NCBI GenBank assembly: GCA_910589415.1
Contig: OU342633.1
Coordinates: 5,060,858 to 5,124,857 of the forward strand
Direction of reading: 5' to 3'
Length of the DNA stretch: 64,000 bases
From: Malachius bipustulatus
Lineage: Eukaryota > Arthropoda > Insecta > Coleoptera > Melyridae
Both the position numbers and the translations under genes were made by a program. The notes under the pieces were generated by a model that searched no databases, was not told the origin of the DNA, and worked only from the letters and a program-made list of their open reading frames with translations. How positions within the stretch are numbered: the stretch's first letter is position 1; each line of letters begins with the position of its first letter. Of this stretch, positions 8,121 through 21,400 are shown in pieces.

Positions 8121-11100
8121 GAGAGAGAGGAAAAAAATGTTCATTCTTAATGCGGTTTTACCTTTCGTTTGTAGGAAATTTTGTTTATTTTCTGGAATTG
8201 TTCCTGCTTTTATGATTAGTCAACTTCTAGCTTTCAAAGCAGACGGTCGCATGAAATAATTGATGGAATGTTAAACTAATACAGTTCCTATGCGTGACAG
8301 TCTTCTTTGGTAGGCTATTAGGTCTTATTAGATACCGCTAAGTAGTTGTTTTTAGATGTGACGAAATTTCCAACCATCTGAGTAAAAACGGAAGTCGTAA
8401 AACCAACATCTCAGTGAGAGAGAGGAAAAAAATGTTAATTCTTAATGCGGTTTTACCTTTCGTTTGTAGGAAATTTTGTTTATTTTCTGGAATTGTTCCT
8501 GCTTTTATGATTAGTTAACTTCTAGCTTTCAAAGCAGACGGTCGCATGAAATAATTGATGGAATGTTAAACTAATACAGTTCCTATGCGTGATAGTCTTC
8601 TTTGGTAGGCTATTAGGTCTTATTAGATACCGCTAAGTAGTTGTTTTTAGATGTGACGAAATTTCCAAAGATCTGAGTAAAAACGGAAGTCGTAAAACCA
8701 ACATCTCAGTGAGAGAGAGGAAAAAAATGTTAATTCTTAATGCGGTTTTACCTTTCGTTTGTAGGAAATTTTGTTTATTTTCTGGAATTGTTCCTGCTTT
8801 TATGATTAGATAACTTCTAGCTTTCAAAGCAGACGGTCGCATGAAATAATTGATGGAATGTTAAACTAATACAGTTCCTATGCGTGATAGTCTTCTTTGG
8901 TAGGCTATTAGGTCTTATTAGATACCGCTAAGTAGTTGTTTTTAGATGTGACGAAATTTCCAACCATCTGAGTAAAAACGGAAGTCGTAAAACCAACATC
9001 TCAGTGAGAGAGAGGAAAAAAATGTTCATTCTAAATGCGGTTTTACCTTTCGTTTGTAGGAAATTTTGTTTATTTCCTGTAATTGTTCCTGTTTTTATGA
9101 TTAGTCAACTTCTAGCTATCAAAGCAGACGGTCGCATGAAATAATTGTTAGAATGTTGAACTAATACAGTTCTTATGCGTGACAGTCTTTGGTAGGCTAT
9201 TAGGTCTTATTAGATACCTCTAAGTAGTTGTTTTTAGATGTGACGAAATTTCCAACCATCTGAGTAGAAACGGAAGTCGTAAAACCAACATCTCAGTGAG
9301 AAAGAGGAAAAAAATGTTCATTCTAAATGCGGTTTTACCTTTCGTTTGTAGGAAATTTTGTTTATTTTCTGGAATTGTTCCTGCTTTTATGATTAGTCAA
9401 CTTCTAGCTTTCAAAGCAGACGGTCGCATGAAATAATTGATGGAATGTTAAACTAATACAGTTCCTATGCGTGACAGTGTTCTTTGGTAGGCTATTAGGT
9501 CTTATTAGATACCTCTAAGTAGTTGTTTTTAGATGTGACGAAATTTCCAACCATCTGAGTAAAAACGGAAGTCGTAAAACCAACATCTCAGTGAGAGAGA
9601 GGAAAAAAATGTTAATTCTTAATGCGGTTTTACCTTTCGTTTGTAGGAAATTTTGTTTATTTTCTGGAATTGTTCCTGCTTTTATGATTAGTCAACTTCT
9701 AGCTTTCAAAGCAGACGGTCGCATGAAATAATTGATGGAATGTTAAACTAATACAGTTCCTATGCGTGACAGTCTTCTTTGGTAGGCTATTAGGTCTTAT
9801 TAGATACCGCTAAGTAGTTGTTTTTAGATGTGACGAAATTTCCAACCATCTGAGTAAAAACGAAAGTCTTAAAACCAACATCTCAGTGAGAGAGAGGAAA
9901 AAATGTTCATTCTAAATGCGGTTTTACCTTTCGTTTGTAGGAAATTTTGTTTATTTTCTGGAATTGTTCCTGCTTTTATGATTAGTCAACTTCTAGCTTT
10001 CAAAGCAGACGGTCGCATGAAATAATTGATGGAATGTTAAACTAATACAGTTCCTATGCGTGACAGTGTTCTTTGGTAGGCTATTAGGTCTTATTAGATA
10101 CCTCTAAGTAGTTGTTTTTAGATGTGACGAAATTTCCAACCATCTGAGTAAAAACGGAAGTCGTAAAACCAACATCTCAGTGAGAGAGAGGAAAAAATGT
10201 TCATTCTAAATGCGGTTTTACCTTTCGTTTGTAGGAAATTTTGTTTATTTTCTGGAATTGTTCCTGCTTTTATGATTAGTCAACTTCTAGCTATCAAAGC
10301 AGACGGTCGCATGAAATAATTGTTAGAATGTTGAACTAATACAGTTCTTATGCGTGACAGTCTTCTTTGATAGGCTATTAGGTCTTATTAGATACCGCTA
10401 AGTAGTTGTTTTTAGATGTGACGAAATTTCCAACCATCTGAGTAAAAACGGAAGTCGTAAAACCAACATCTCAGTGAGAGAGAGGAAAAAATGTTCATTC
10501 TAAATGCGGTTTTACCTTTCGTTTGTAGGAAATTTTGTTTATTTTCTGGAATTGTTCCTGCTTTTATGATAAGTCAACTTCTAGCTTTCAAAGCAGACGG
10601 TCGCATGAAATAATTGATGGAATGTTAAACTAATACAGTTCCTATGCGTGACAGTGTTCTTTGGTAGGCTATTAGGTCTTATTAGATACCTCTAAGTAGT
10701 TGTTTTTAGATGTGACGAAATTTCCAACCATCTGAGTAAAAACGGAAGTCGTAAAACCAACATCTCAGTGAGAGAGAGGAAAAAAATGTTAATTCTTAAT
10801 GCGGTTTTACCTTTCGTTTGTAGGAAATTTTGTTTATTTTCTGGAATTGTTCCTGCTTTTATGATTAGTCAACTTCTAGCTTTCAAAGCAGACGGTCGCA
10901 TGAAATAATTGATGGAATGTTAAACTAATACAGTTCCTATGCGTGACAGTCTTCTTTGGTAGGCTATTAGGTCTTATTAGATACCGCTAAGTAGTTGTTT
11001 TTAGATGTGACGAAATTTCCAACCATCTGAGTAAAAACGAAAGTCTTAAAACCAACATCTCAGTGAGAGAGAGGAAAAAATGTTCATTCTAAATGCGGTT

Positions 11101-14100
11101 TTACCTTTCGTTTGTAGGAAATTTTGTTTATTTTCTGGAATTGTTCCTGCTTTTATGATTAGTCAACTTCTAGCTTTCAAAGCAGACGGTCGCATGAAAT
11201 AATTGATGGAATGTTAAACTAATACAGTTCCTATGCGTGACAGTGTTCTTTGGTAGGCTATTAGGTCTTATTAGATACCTCTAAGTAGTTGTTTTTAGAT
11301 GTGACGAAATTTCCAACCATCTGAGTAAAAACGGAAGTCGTAAAACCAACATCTCAGTGAGAGAGAGGAAAAAATGTTCATTCTAAATGCGGTTTTACCT
11401 TTCGTTTGTAGGAAATTTTGTTTATTTTCTGGAATTGTTCCTGCTTTTATGATTAGTCAACTTCTAGCTTTCAAAGCAGACGGTCGCATGAAATAATTGA
11501 TGGAATGTTAAACTAATACAGTTCCTATGCGTGATAGTCTTCTTTGGTAGGCTATTAGGTCTTATTAGATACCGCTAAGTAGTTGTTTTTAGATGTGACG
11601 AAATTTCCAACCATCTGAGTAAAAACGGAAGTCGTAAAACCAACATCTCAGTGAGAGAGAGGAAAAAAATGTTCATTCTAAATGCGGTTTTACCTTTCGT
11701 TTGTAGGAAATTTTGTTTATTTTCTGGAATTGTTCCTGCTTTTATGATTAGTCAACTTCTAGCTTTCAAAGCAGACGGTCGCATGAAATAATTGATGGAA
11801 TGTTAAACTAATACAGTTCCTATGCGTGACAGTCTTCTTTGGTAGGCTATTAGGTCTTATTAGATACCGCTAAGTAGTTGTTTTTAGATGTGACGAAATT
11901 TCCAACCATCTGAGTAAAAACGAAAGTCTTAAAACCAACATCTCAGTGAGAGAGAGGAAAAAATGTTCATTCTAAATGCGGTTTTACCTTTCGTTTGTAG
12001 GAAATTTTGTTTATTTTCTGGAATTGTTCCTGCTTTTATGATTAGTCAACTTCTAGCTTTCAAAGCAGACGGTCGCATGAAATAATTGATGGAATGTTAA
12101 ACTAATACAGTTCCTATGCGTGATAGTCTTCTTTGGTAGGCTATTAGGTCTTATTAGATACCGCTAAGTAGTTGTTTTTAGATGTGACGAAATTTCCAAC
12201 CATCTGAGTAAAAACGAAAGTCTTAAAACCAACATCTCAGTGAGAGAGAGGAAAAAATGTTCATTCTAAATGCGGTTTTACCTTTCGTTTGTAGGAAATT
12301 TTGTTTATTTTCTGGAATTGTTCCTGCTTTTATGATTAGTCAACTTCTAGCTTTCAAAGCAGACGGTCGCATGAAATAATTGATGGAATGTTAAACTAAT
12401 ACAGTTCCTATGCGTGATAGTCTTCTTTGGTAGGCTATTAGGTCTTATTAGATACCGCTAAGTAGTTGTTTTTAGATGTGACGAAATTTCCAACCATCTG
12501 AGTAAAAACGGAAGTCGTAAAACCAACATCTCAGTGAGAGAGAGGAAAAAAATGTTCATTCTAAATGCGGTTTTACCTTTCGTTTGTAGGAAATTTTGTT
12601 TATTTTCTGGAATTGTTCCTGCTTTTATGATTAGTCAACTTCTAGCTTTCAAAGCAGACGGTCGCATGAAATAATTGATGGAATGTTAAACTAATACAGT
12701 TCCTATGCGTGACAGTCTTCTTTGATAGGCTATTAGGTCTTGCTAGATACCGCTAAGTAGTTGTTTTTAGATGTGACGAAATTTTCAACCATCTGAGTAA
12801 AAACGGAAGTCGTAAAACCAACATCTCAGTGAGAGAGAGGAAAAAAATGTTCATTCTAAATGCGGTTTTACCTTTCGTTTGTAGGAAATTTTGTTTATTT
12901 TCTGGAATTGTTCCTGCTTTTATGATTAGTCAACTTCTAGCTTTCAAAGCAGGAGGTCGCATGAAATAATTGATGGAATGTTAAACTAATACAGTTCCTA
13001 TGCGTGATAGTCTTCTTTGGTAGGCTATTAGGTCTTATTAGATACCTCTAAGTAGTTGTTTTTAGATGTGACGAAATTTTCAACCATCTGAGTAAAAACG
13101 GAAGTCGTAAAACCAACATCTCAGTGAGAGAGAGGAAAAAAATGTTCATTCTAAATGCGGTTTTACCTTTCGTTTGTAGGAAATTTTGTTTATTTTCTGG
13201 AATTGTTCCTGCTTTTATGATTAGTCAACTTCTAGCTTTCAAAGCAGACGGTCGCATGAAATAATTGATGGAATGTAAAACTAATACAGTTCCTATGCGT
13301 GACAGTCTTTGGTAGGCTATTAGGTCTTATTAGATACCTCTAAGTAGTTGTTTTTAGATGTGACGAAATTTCCAACCATCTGAGTAAAAACGGAAGTCGT
13401 AAAACCAACATCTCAGTGAGAGAGAGGAAAAAAATGTTCATTCTAAATGCGGTTTTACCTTTCGTTTGTAGGAAATTTTGTTTATTTCCTGTAATTGTTC
13501 CTGTTTTTATGATTAGTCAACTTCTAGCTATCAAAGCAGACGGTCGCATGAAATAATTGTTAGAATGTTGAACTAATACAGTTCTTATGCGTGACAGTCT
13601 TTGGTAGGCTATTAGGTCTTATTAGATACCTCTAAGTAGTTGTTTTTAGATGTGACGAAATTTTCAACCATCTGAGTAGAAACGGAAGTCGTAAAACCAA
13701 CATCTCAGTGAGAAAGAGGAAAAAAATGTTCATTCTAAATGCGGTTTTACCTTTCGTTTGTAGGAAATTTTGTTTATTTTCTGGAATTGTTCCTGCTTTT
13801 ATGATTAGTCAACTTCTAGCTTCCAAAGCAGACGGTCGCATGAAATAATTGATGGAATGTTAAACTAATACAGTTCCTATGCGTGATAGTCTTCTTTGGT
13901 AGGCTATTAGGTCTTATTAGATACCGCTAAGTAGTTGTTTTTAGATGTGACGAAATTTCCAACCATCTGAGTAAAAACGGAAGTCGTAAAACCAACATCT
14001 CAGTGAGAGAGAGGAAAAAAATGTTCATTCTAAATGCGGTTTTACCTTTCGTTTGTAGGAAATTTTGTTTATTTTCTGGAATTGTTCCTGCTTTTATGAT

Positions 14101-15426
14101 TAGTCAACTTCTAGCTTTCAAAGCAGACGGTCGCATGAAATAATTGATGGAATGTTAAACTAATACAGTTCCTATGCGTGATAGTCTTCTTTGGTAGGCT
14201 ATTATGTCTTATTAGATACCGCTAAGTAGTTGTTTTTAGATGTGACGAAATTTCCAACCATCTGAGTAAAAACGGAAGTCGTAAAACCAAAATCTCAGTG
14301 AGAGAGAGGAAAAAAATGTTCATTCTAAATGCGGTTTTACCTTTCGTTTGTAGGAAATTTCGTTTATTTTCTGGAATTGTTCCTGCTTTTATGATTAGTC
14401 AACTTCTAGCTTTCAAAGCAGACGGTCGCATGAAATAATTGTTAGAATGTTAAACTAATACAGTTCTTATGCGTGACAGTCTTCTTTGGTAGGCTATTAG
14501 GTCTTATTAGATACCGCTAAGTAGTTGTTTTTAGATGTGACGAAATTTCCAACCATCTGAGTAAAAACGAAAGTCTTAAAACCAACATCTCAGTGAGAGA
14601 GAGGAAAAAATGTTCATTCTAAATGCGGTTTTACCTTTCGTTTGTAGGAAATTTTGTTTATTTTCTGGAATTGTTCCTGCTTTTATGATTAGTCAACTTC
14701 TAGCTTTCAAAGCAGACGGTCGCATGAAATAATTGATGGAATGTTAAACTAATACAGTTCCTATGCGTGATAGTCTTCTTTGGTAGGCTATTAGGTCTTA
14801 TTAGATACCGCTAAGTAGTTGTTTTTAGATGTGACGAAATTTCCAACCATCTGAGTAAAAACGGAAGTCGTAAAACCAACATCTCAGTGAGAGAGAGGAA
14901 AAAAATGTTCATTCTAAATGCGGTTTTACCTTTCGTTTGTAGGAAATTTTGTTTATTTTCTGGAATTGTTCCTGCTTTTATGATTAGTCAACTTCTAGCT
15001 TTCAAAGCAGACGGTCGCATGAAATAATTGATGGAATGTTAAACTAATACAGTTCCTATGCGTGACAGTCTTCTTTGATAGGCTATTAGGTCTTGCTAGA
15101 TACCGCTAAGTAGTTGTTTTTAGATGTGACGAAATTTTCAACCATCTGAGTAAAAACGGAAGTCGTAAAACCAACATCTCAGTGAGAGAGAGGAAAAAAA
15201 TGTTCATTCTTAATGCGGTTTTACCTTTCGTTTGTAGGAAATTTTGTTTATTTTCTGGAATTGTTCCTGCTTTTATGATTAGTCAACTTCTAGCTTTCAA
15301 AGCAGACGGTCGCATGAAATAATTGATGGAATGTTAAACTAATACAGTTCCTATGCGTGACAGTCTTCTTTGGTAGGCTATTAGGTCTTATTAGATACCG
15401 CTAAGTAGTTGTTTTTAGATGTGACG

Positions 15427-15539
15427 AAATTTCCAACCATCTGAGTAAAAACGGAAGTCGTAAAACCAACATCTCAGTGAGAGAGAGGAAAAAAATGTTC
15501 ATTCTAAATGCGGTTTTACCTTTCGTTTGTAGGAAATTT
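15427..15539. repeat. Long imperfect dyad within each satellite monomer (representative copy)
   Basis: In this monomer, left-arm blocks AAATTTCC (15427-15434), AAACG, TAAAACC (15461-15467) and AACAT (15468-15472) match in mirrored order the right-arm blocks ATGTT (15495-15499), GGTTTTA (15512-15518), CGTTT (15524-15528) and GGAAATTT (15532-15539). The segment can therefore fold into a nested interrupted hairpin around a purine-rich loop containing GAGAGAGAGG and an A-run. The same blocks occur in essentially every monomer. The pairing is seen; any role in extrusion, transcript folding or protein binding is unknown. Confidence 0.75.
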
Positions 15540-18470
15540 TGTTTATTTTCTGGAATTGTTCCTGCTTTTATGATTAGTCAACTTCTAGCTTTCAAAGCAG
15601 GAGGTCGCATGAAATAATTGATGGAATGTTAAACTAATACAGTTCCTATGCGTGATAGTCTTCTTTGGTAGGCTATTAGGTCTTATTAGATACCTCTAAG
15701 TAGTTGTTTTTAGATGTGACGAAATTTTCAACCATCTGAGTAAAAACGGAAGTCGTAAAACCAACATCTCAGTGAGAGAGAGGAAAAAAATGTTCATTCT
15801 AAATGCGGTTTTACCTTTCGTTTGTAGGAAATTTTGTTTATTTTCTGGAATTGTTCCTGCTTTTATGATTAGTCAACTTCTAGCTTTCAAAGCAGACGGT
15901 CGCATGAAATAATTGATGGAATGTTAAACTAATACAGTTCCTATGCGTGACAGTCTTTGGTAGGCTATTAGGTCTTATTAGATACCTCTAAGTAGTTGTT
16001 TTTAGATGTGACGAAATTTCCAACCATCTGAGTAGAAACGGAAGTCGTAAAACCAACATCTCAGTGAGAGAGAGGAAAAAAATGTTCATTCTAAATGCGG
16101 TTTTACCTTTCGTTTGTAGGAAATTTTGTTTATTTTCTGGAATTGTTCCTGCTTTTATGATTAGTTAACTTCTAGCTTTCAAAGCAGACGGTCGCATGAA
16201 ATAATTGATGGAATGTTAAACTAATACAGTTCCTATGCATGATAGTCTTCTTTGGTAGGCTATTAGGTCTTATTAGATACCGCTAAGTAGTTGTTTTTAG
16301 ATGTGACGAAATTTCCAACCATCTGAGTAAAAACGGAAGTCGTAAAACCAACATCTCAGTGAGAGAGAGGAAAAAAATGTTAATTCTTAATGCGGTTTTA
16401 CCTTTCGTTTGTAGGAAATTTTGTTTATTTTCTGGAATTGTTCCTGTTTTTATGATTAGTCAACTTCTAGCTTTCAAAGCAGACGGTCGCATGAAATAAT
16501 TGATGGAATGTTAAACTAATACAGTTCCTATGCGTGATAGTCTTCTTTGGTAGGCTATTAGGTCTTATTAGATACCGCTAAGTAGTTGTTTTTAGATGTG
16601 ACGAAATTTCCAACCATCTGAGTAAAAACGGAAGTCGTAAAACCAACATCTCAGTGAGAGAGAGGAAAAAAATGTTCATTCTAAATGCGGTTTTACCTTT
16701 CGTTTGTAGGAAATTTTGTTTATTTCCTGTAATTGTTCCTGTTTTTATGATTAGTCAACTTCTAGCTATCAAAGCAGACGGTCGCATGAAATAATTGTTA
16801 GAATGTTGAACTAATACAGTTCTTATGCGTGACAGTCTTTGGTAGGCTATTAGGTCTTATTAGATACCTCTAAGTAGTTGTTTTTAGATGTGACGAAATT
16901 TTCAACCATCTGAGTAGAAACGGAAGTCGTAAAACCAACATCTCAGTGAGAAAGAGGAAAAAAATGTTCATTCTAAATGCGGTTTTACCTTTCGTTTGTA
17001 GGAAATTTTGTTTATTTTCTGGAATTGTTCCTGCTTTTATGATTAGTCAACTTCTAGCTTTCAAAGCAGACGGTCGCATGAAATAATTGATGGAATGTTA
17101 AACTAATACAGTTCCTATGCGTGATAGTCTTCTTTGGTAGGCTATTAGGTCTTATTAGATACCGCTAAGTAGTTGTTTTTAGATGTGACGAAATTTCCAA
17201 TCATCTGAGTAAAAACGGAAGTCGTAAAACCAACATCTCAGTGAGAGAGAGGAAAAAAATGTTCATTCTAAATGCGGTTTTACCTTTCGTTTGTAGGAAA
17301 TTTTGTTTATTTTCTGGAATTGTTCCTGCTTTTATGATTAGTCAACTTCTAGCTTTCAAAGCAGACGGTCGCATGAAATAATTGATGGAATGTTAAACTA
17401 ATACAGTTCCTATGCGTGACAGTCTTCTTTGATAGGCTATTAGGTCTTATTAGATACCGCTAAGTAGTTGTTTTTAGATGTGACGAAATTTCCAACCATC
17501 TGAGTAAAAACGGAAGTCGTAAAACCAACATCTCAGTGAGAGAGAGGAAAAAAATGTTCATTCTTAATGCGGTTTTACCTTTCGTTTGTAGGAAATTTTG
17601 TTTATTTTCTGGAATTGTTCCTGCTTTTATGATTAGTCAACTTCTAGCTTTCAAAGCAGACGGTCGCATGAAATAATTGATGGAATGTTAAACTAATACA
17701 GTTCCTATGCGTGATAGTCTTCTTTGGTAGGCTATTAGGTCTTATTAGATACCGCTAAGTAGTTGTTTTTAGATGTGACGAAATTTCCAACCATCTGAGT
17801 AAAAACGGAAGTCGTAAAACCAACATCTCAGTGAGAGAGAGGAAAAAAATGTTCATTCTAAATGCGGTTTTACCTTTCGTTTGTAGGAAATTTTGTTTAT
17901 TTTCTGTAATTGTTCCTGTTTTTATGATTAGTCAACTTCTAGCTATCAAAGCAGACGGTCGCATGAAATAATTGTTAGAATGTTGAACTAATACAGTTCT
18001 TATGCGTGACAGTCTTTGGTAGGCTATTAGGTCTTATTAGATACCTCTAAGTAGTTGTTTTTAGATGTGACGAAATTTTCAACCATCTGAGTAAAAACGG
18101 AAGTCGTAAAACCAACATCTCAGTGAGAGAGAGGAAAAAAATGTTCATTCTAAATGCGGTTTTACCTTTCGTTTGTAGGAAATTTTGTTTATTTTCTGGA
18201 ATTGTTCCTGCTTTTATGATTAGTCAACTTCTAGCTTTCAAAGCAGACGGTCGCATGAAATAATTGATGGAATGTTAAACTAATACAGTTCCTATGCGTG
18301 ACAGTCTTCTTTGGTAGGCTATTAGGTCTTATTAGATACCTCTAAGTAGTTGTTTTTAGATGTGACGAAATTTCCAACCATCTGAGTAAAAACGGAAGTC
18401 GTAAAACCAACATCTCAGTGAGAGAGAGGAAAAAAATGTTCATTCTAAATGCGGTTTTACCTTTCGTTTG

Positions 18471-21400
18471 TATTAAATTTTGTTTATTTTCTGGAATTGT
18501 TAATGCTTTTATGATTAGTTAACTTCTAGCTTTCAAAGCAGACGGTCGCATGAAATAATTGATGGAATGTTAAACTAATACAGTTCCTAGGCGTGACAGT
18601 CTTCTTTCTTCTTTGGTAGGCTATTAGGTCTTATTAGATACCGCTAAGTAGTTGTTTTTAGATGTGACGAAATTTCCAACCATCTGAGTAAAAACGGAAG
18701 TCGTAAAACCAACATCTCAGTGAGAGAGAGGAAAAAAATGTTCATTCTAAATGCGGTTTTACCTTTCGTTTGTAGGAAATTTTGTTTATTTTCTGGAATT
18801 GTTCCTGCTTTTATGATTAGTCAACTTCTAGCTTTCAAAGCAGACGGTCGCATGAAATAATTGATGGAATGTTAAACTAATACAGTTCCTATGCGTGATA
18901 GTCTTCTTTGGTAGGCTATTATGTCTTATTAGATACCGCTAAGTAGTTGTTTTTAGATGTGACGAAATTTCCAACCATCTGAGTAAAAACGGAAGTCGTA
19001 AAACCAAAATCTCAGTGAGAGAGAGGAAAAAAATGTTCATTCTAAATGCGGTTTTACCTTTCGTTTGTAGGAAATTTTGTTTATTTTCTGGAATTGTTCC
19101 TGCTTTTATGATTAGTCAACTTCTAGCTTTCAAAGCAGACGGTCGCATGAAATAATTGTTAGAATGTTAAACTAATACAGTTCTTATGCGTGACAGTCTT
19201 CTTTGGTAGGCAATTAGGTCTTATTAGATACCTCTAAGTAGTTGTTTTTAGATGTGACGAAATTTCCAACCATCTGAGTAAAAACGGAAGTCGTAAAACC
19301 AACATCTCAGTGAGAGAGAGGAAAAAAATGTTCATTCTAAATGCGGTTTTACCTTTCGTTTGTAGGAAATTTTGTTTATTTTCTGGAATTGTTCCTGCTT
19401 TTATGATTAGTCAACTTCTAGCTTTCAAAGCAGACGGTCGCATGAAATAATTGATGGAATGTTAAACTAATACAGTTCCTATGCGTGACAGTCTTCTTTG
19501 GTAGGCTATTAGGTCTTATTAGATACCGCTAAGTAGTTGTTTTTAGATGTGACGAAATTTCCAACCATCTGAGTAAAAACGGAAGTCGTAAAACCAACAT
19601 CTCAGTGAGAGAGAGGAAAAAAATGTTCATTCTAAATGCGGTTTTACCTTTCGTTTGTAGGAAATTTTGTTTATTTTCTGGAATTGTTCCTGCTTTTATG
19701 ATTAGTCAACTTCTAGCATTCAAAGCAGACGGTCGCATGAAATAATTGTTAGAATGTTAAACTAATACAGTTCTTATGCGTGACAGTCTTCTTTGGTAGG
19801 CTATTAGGTCTTATTAGATACCTCTAAGTTGTTGTTTTTAGATGTGACGAAATTTCCAACCATCTGAGTAAAAACGGAAGTCGTAAAACCAACATCTCAG
19901 TGAGAGAGAGGAAAAAAATGTTCATTCTAAATGCGGTTTTACCTTTCGTTTGTAGGAAATTTTGTTTATTTTCTGTAATTGTTCCTGTTTTTATGATTAG
20001 TCAACTTCTAGCTATCAAAGCAGACGGTCGCATGAAATAATTGTTAGAATGTTGAACTAATACAGTTCTTATGCGTGACAGTCTTTGGTAGGCTATTAGG
20101 TCTTATTAGATACCTCTAAGTAGTTGTTTTTAGATGTGACGAAATTTCCAACCATCTGAGTAGAAACGGAAGTCGTAAAACCAACATCTCAGTGAGAGAG
20201 AGGAAAAAAATGTTCATTCTAAATGCGGTTTTACCTTTCGTTTGTAGGAAATTTTGTTTATTTTCTGGAATTGTTCCTGCTTTTATGATTAGTCAACTTC
20301 TAGCTTTCAAAGCAGACGGTCGCATGAAATAATTGATGGAATATTAAACTAATACAGTTCCTATGCGTGATAGTCTTCTTTGGTAGGCTATTAGGTCTTA
20401 TTAGATACCGCTAAGTAGTTGTTTTTAGATGTGACGAAATTTCCAACCATCTGAGTAAAAACGGAAGTCGTAAAACCAACATCTCAGTGAGAGAGAGGAA
20501 AAAAATGTTCATTCTAAATGCGGTTTTACCTTTCGTTTGTAGGAAATTTTGTTTATTTTCTGGAATTGTTCCTGCTTTTATGATAAGTCAACTTCTAGCT
20601 TTCAAAGCAGACGGTCGCATGAAATAATTGATGGAATGTTAAACTAATACAGTTCCTATGCGTGACAGTCTTCTTTGGTAGGCTATTAGGTCTTATTAGA
20701 TACCTCTAAGTAGTTGTTTTTAGATGTGACGAAATTTCCAACCATCTGAGTAAAAACGGAAGTCGTAAAACCAACATCTCAGTGAGAGAGAGGAAAAAAA
20801 TGTTCATTCTTAATGCGGTTTTACCTTTCGTTTGTAGGAAATTTTGTTTATTTTCTGGAATTGTTCCTGCTTTTATGATTAGTCAACTTCTAGCTTTCAA
20901 AGCAGACGGTCGCATGAAATAATTGATGGAATGTTAAACTAATACAGTTCCTATGCGTGACAGTCTTCTTTGGTAGGCTATTAGGTCTTATTAGATACCG
21001 CTAAGTAGTTGTTTTTAGATGTGACGAAATTTCCAACCATCTGAGTAAAAACGGAAGTCGTAAAACCAACATCTCAGTGAGAGAGAGGAAAAAAATGTTC
21101 ATTCTTAATGCGGTTTTACCTTTCGTTTGTAGGAAATTTTGTTTATTTTCTGGAATTGTTCCTGCTTTTATGATTAGTCACATTCTAGCTTTCAAAGCAG
21201 ACGGTCGCATGAAATAATTGATGGAATGTTAAACTAATACAGTTCCTATGCGTGACAGTCTTCTTTGGTAGGCTATTAGGTCTTATTAGATACCGCTAAG
21301 TAGTTGTTTTTAGATGTGACGAAATTTCCAACCATCTGAGTAAAAACGGAAGTCGTAAAACCAACATCTCAGTGAGAGAGAGGAAAAAAATGTTCATTCT

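Noticed and set aside
8633..8842. Minus-strand frames of about 69 codons at 8633-8842 and 46615-46824
   Set aside because: Both are satellite monomers in which one variant (ATTAGATAAC) opens a frame; there is no domain and no independent support.
15421..15540. CENP-B-box-like string around CTTTCGTTTGTAGGAAAT in each monomer
   Set aside because: It has TTCG but lacks the required A and the CGGG part of the NTTCGNNNNANNCGGGN consensus.
15300..15600. Hammerhead ribozyme in the satellite, as in some other animal satellites
   Set aside because: No CTGATGA core followed by a GAAA partner was found on either strand of the monomer.
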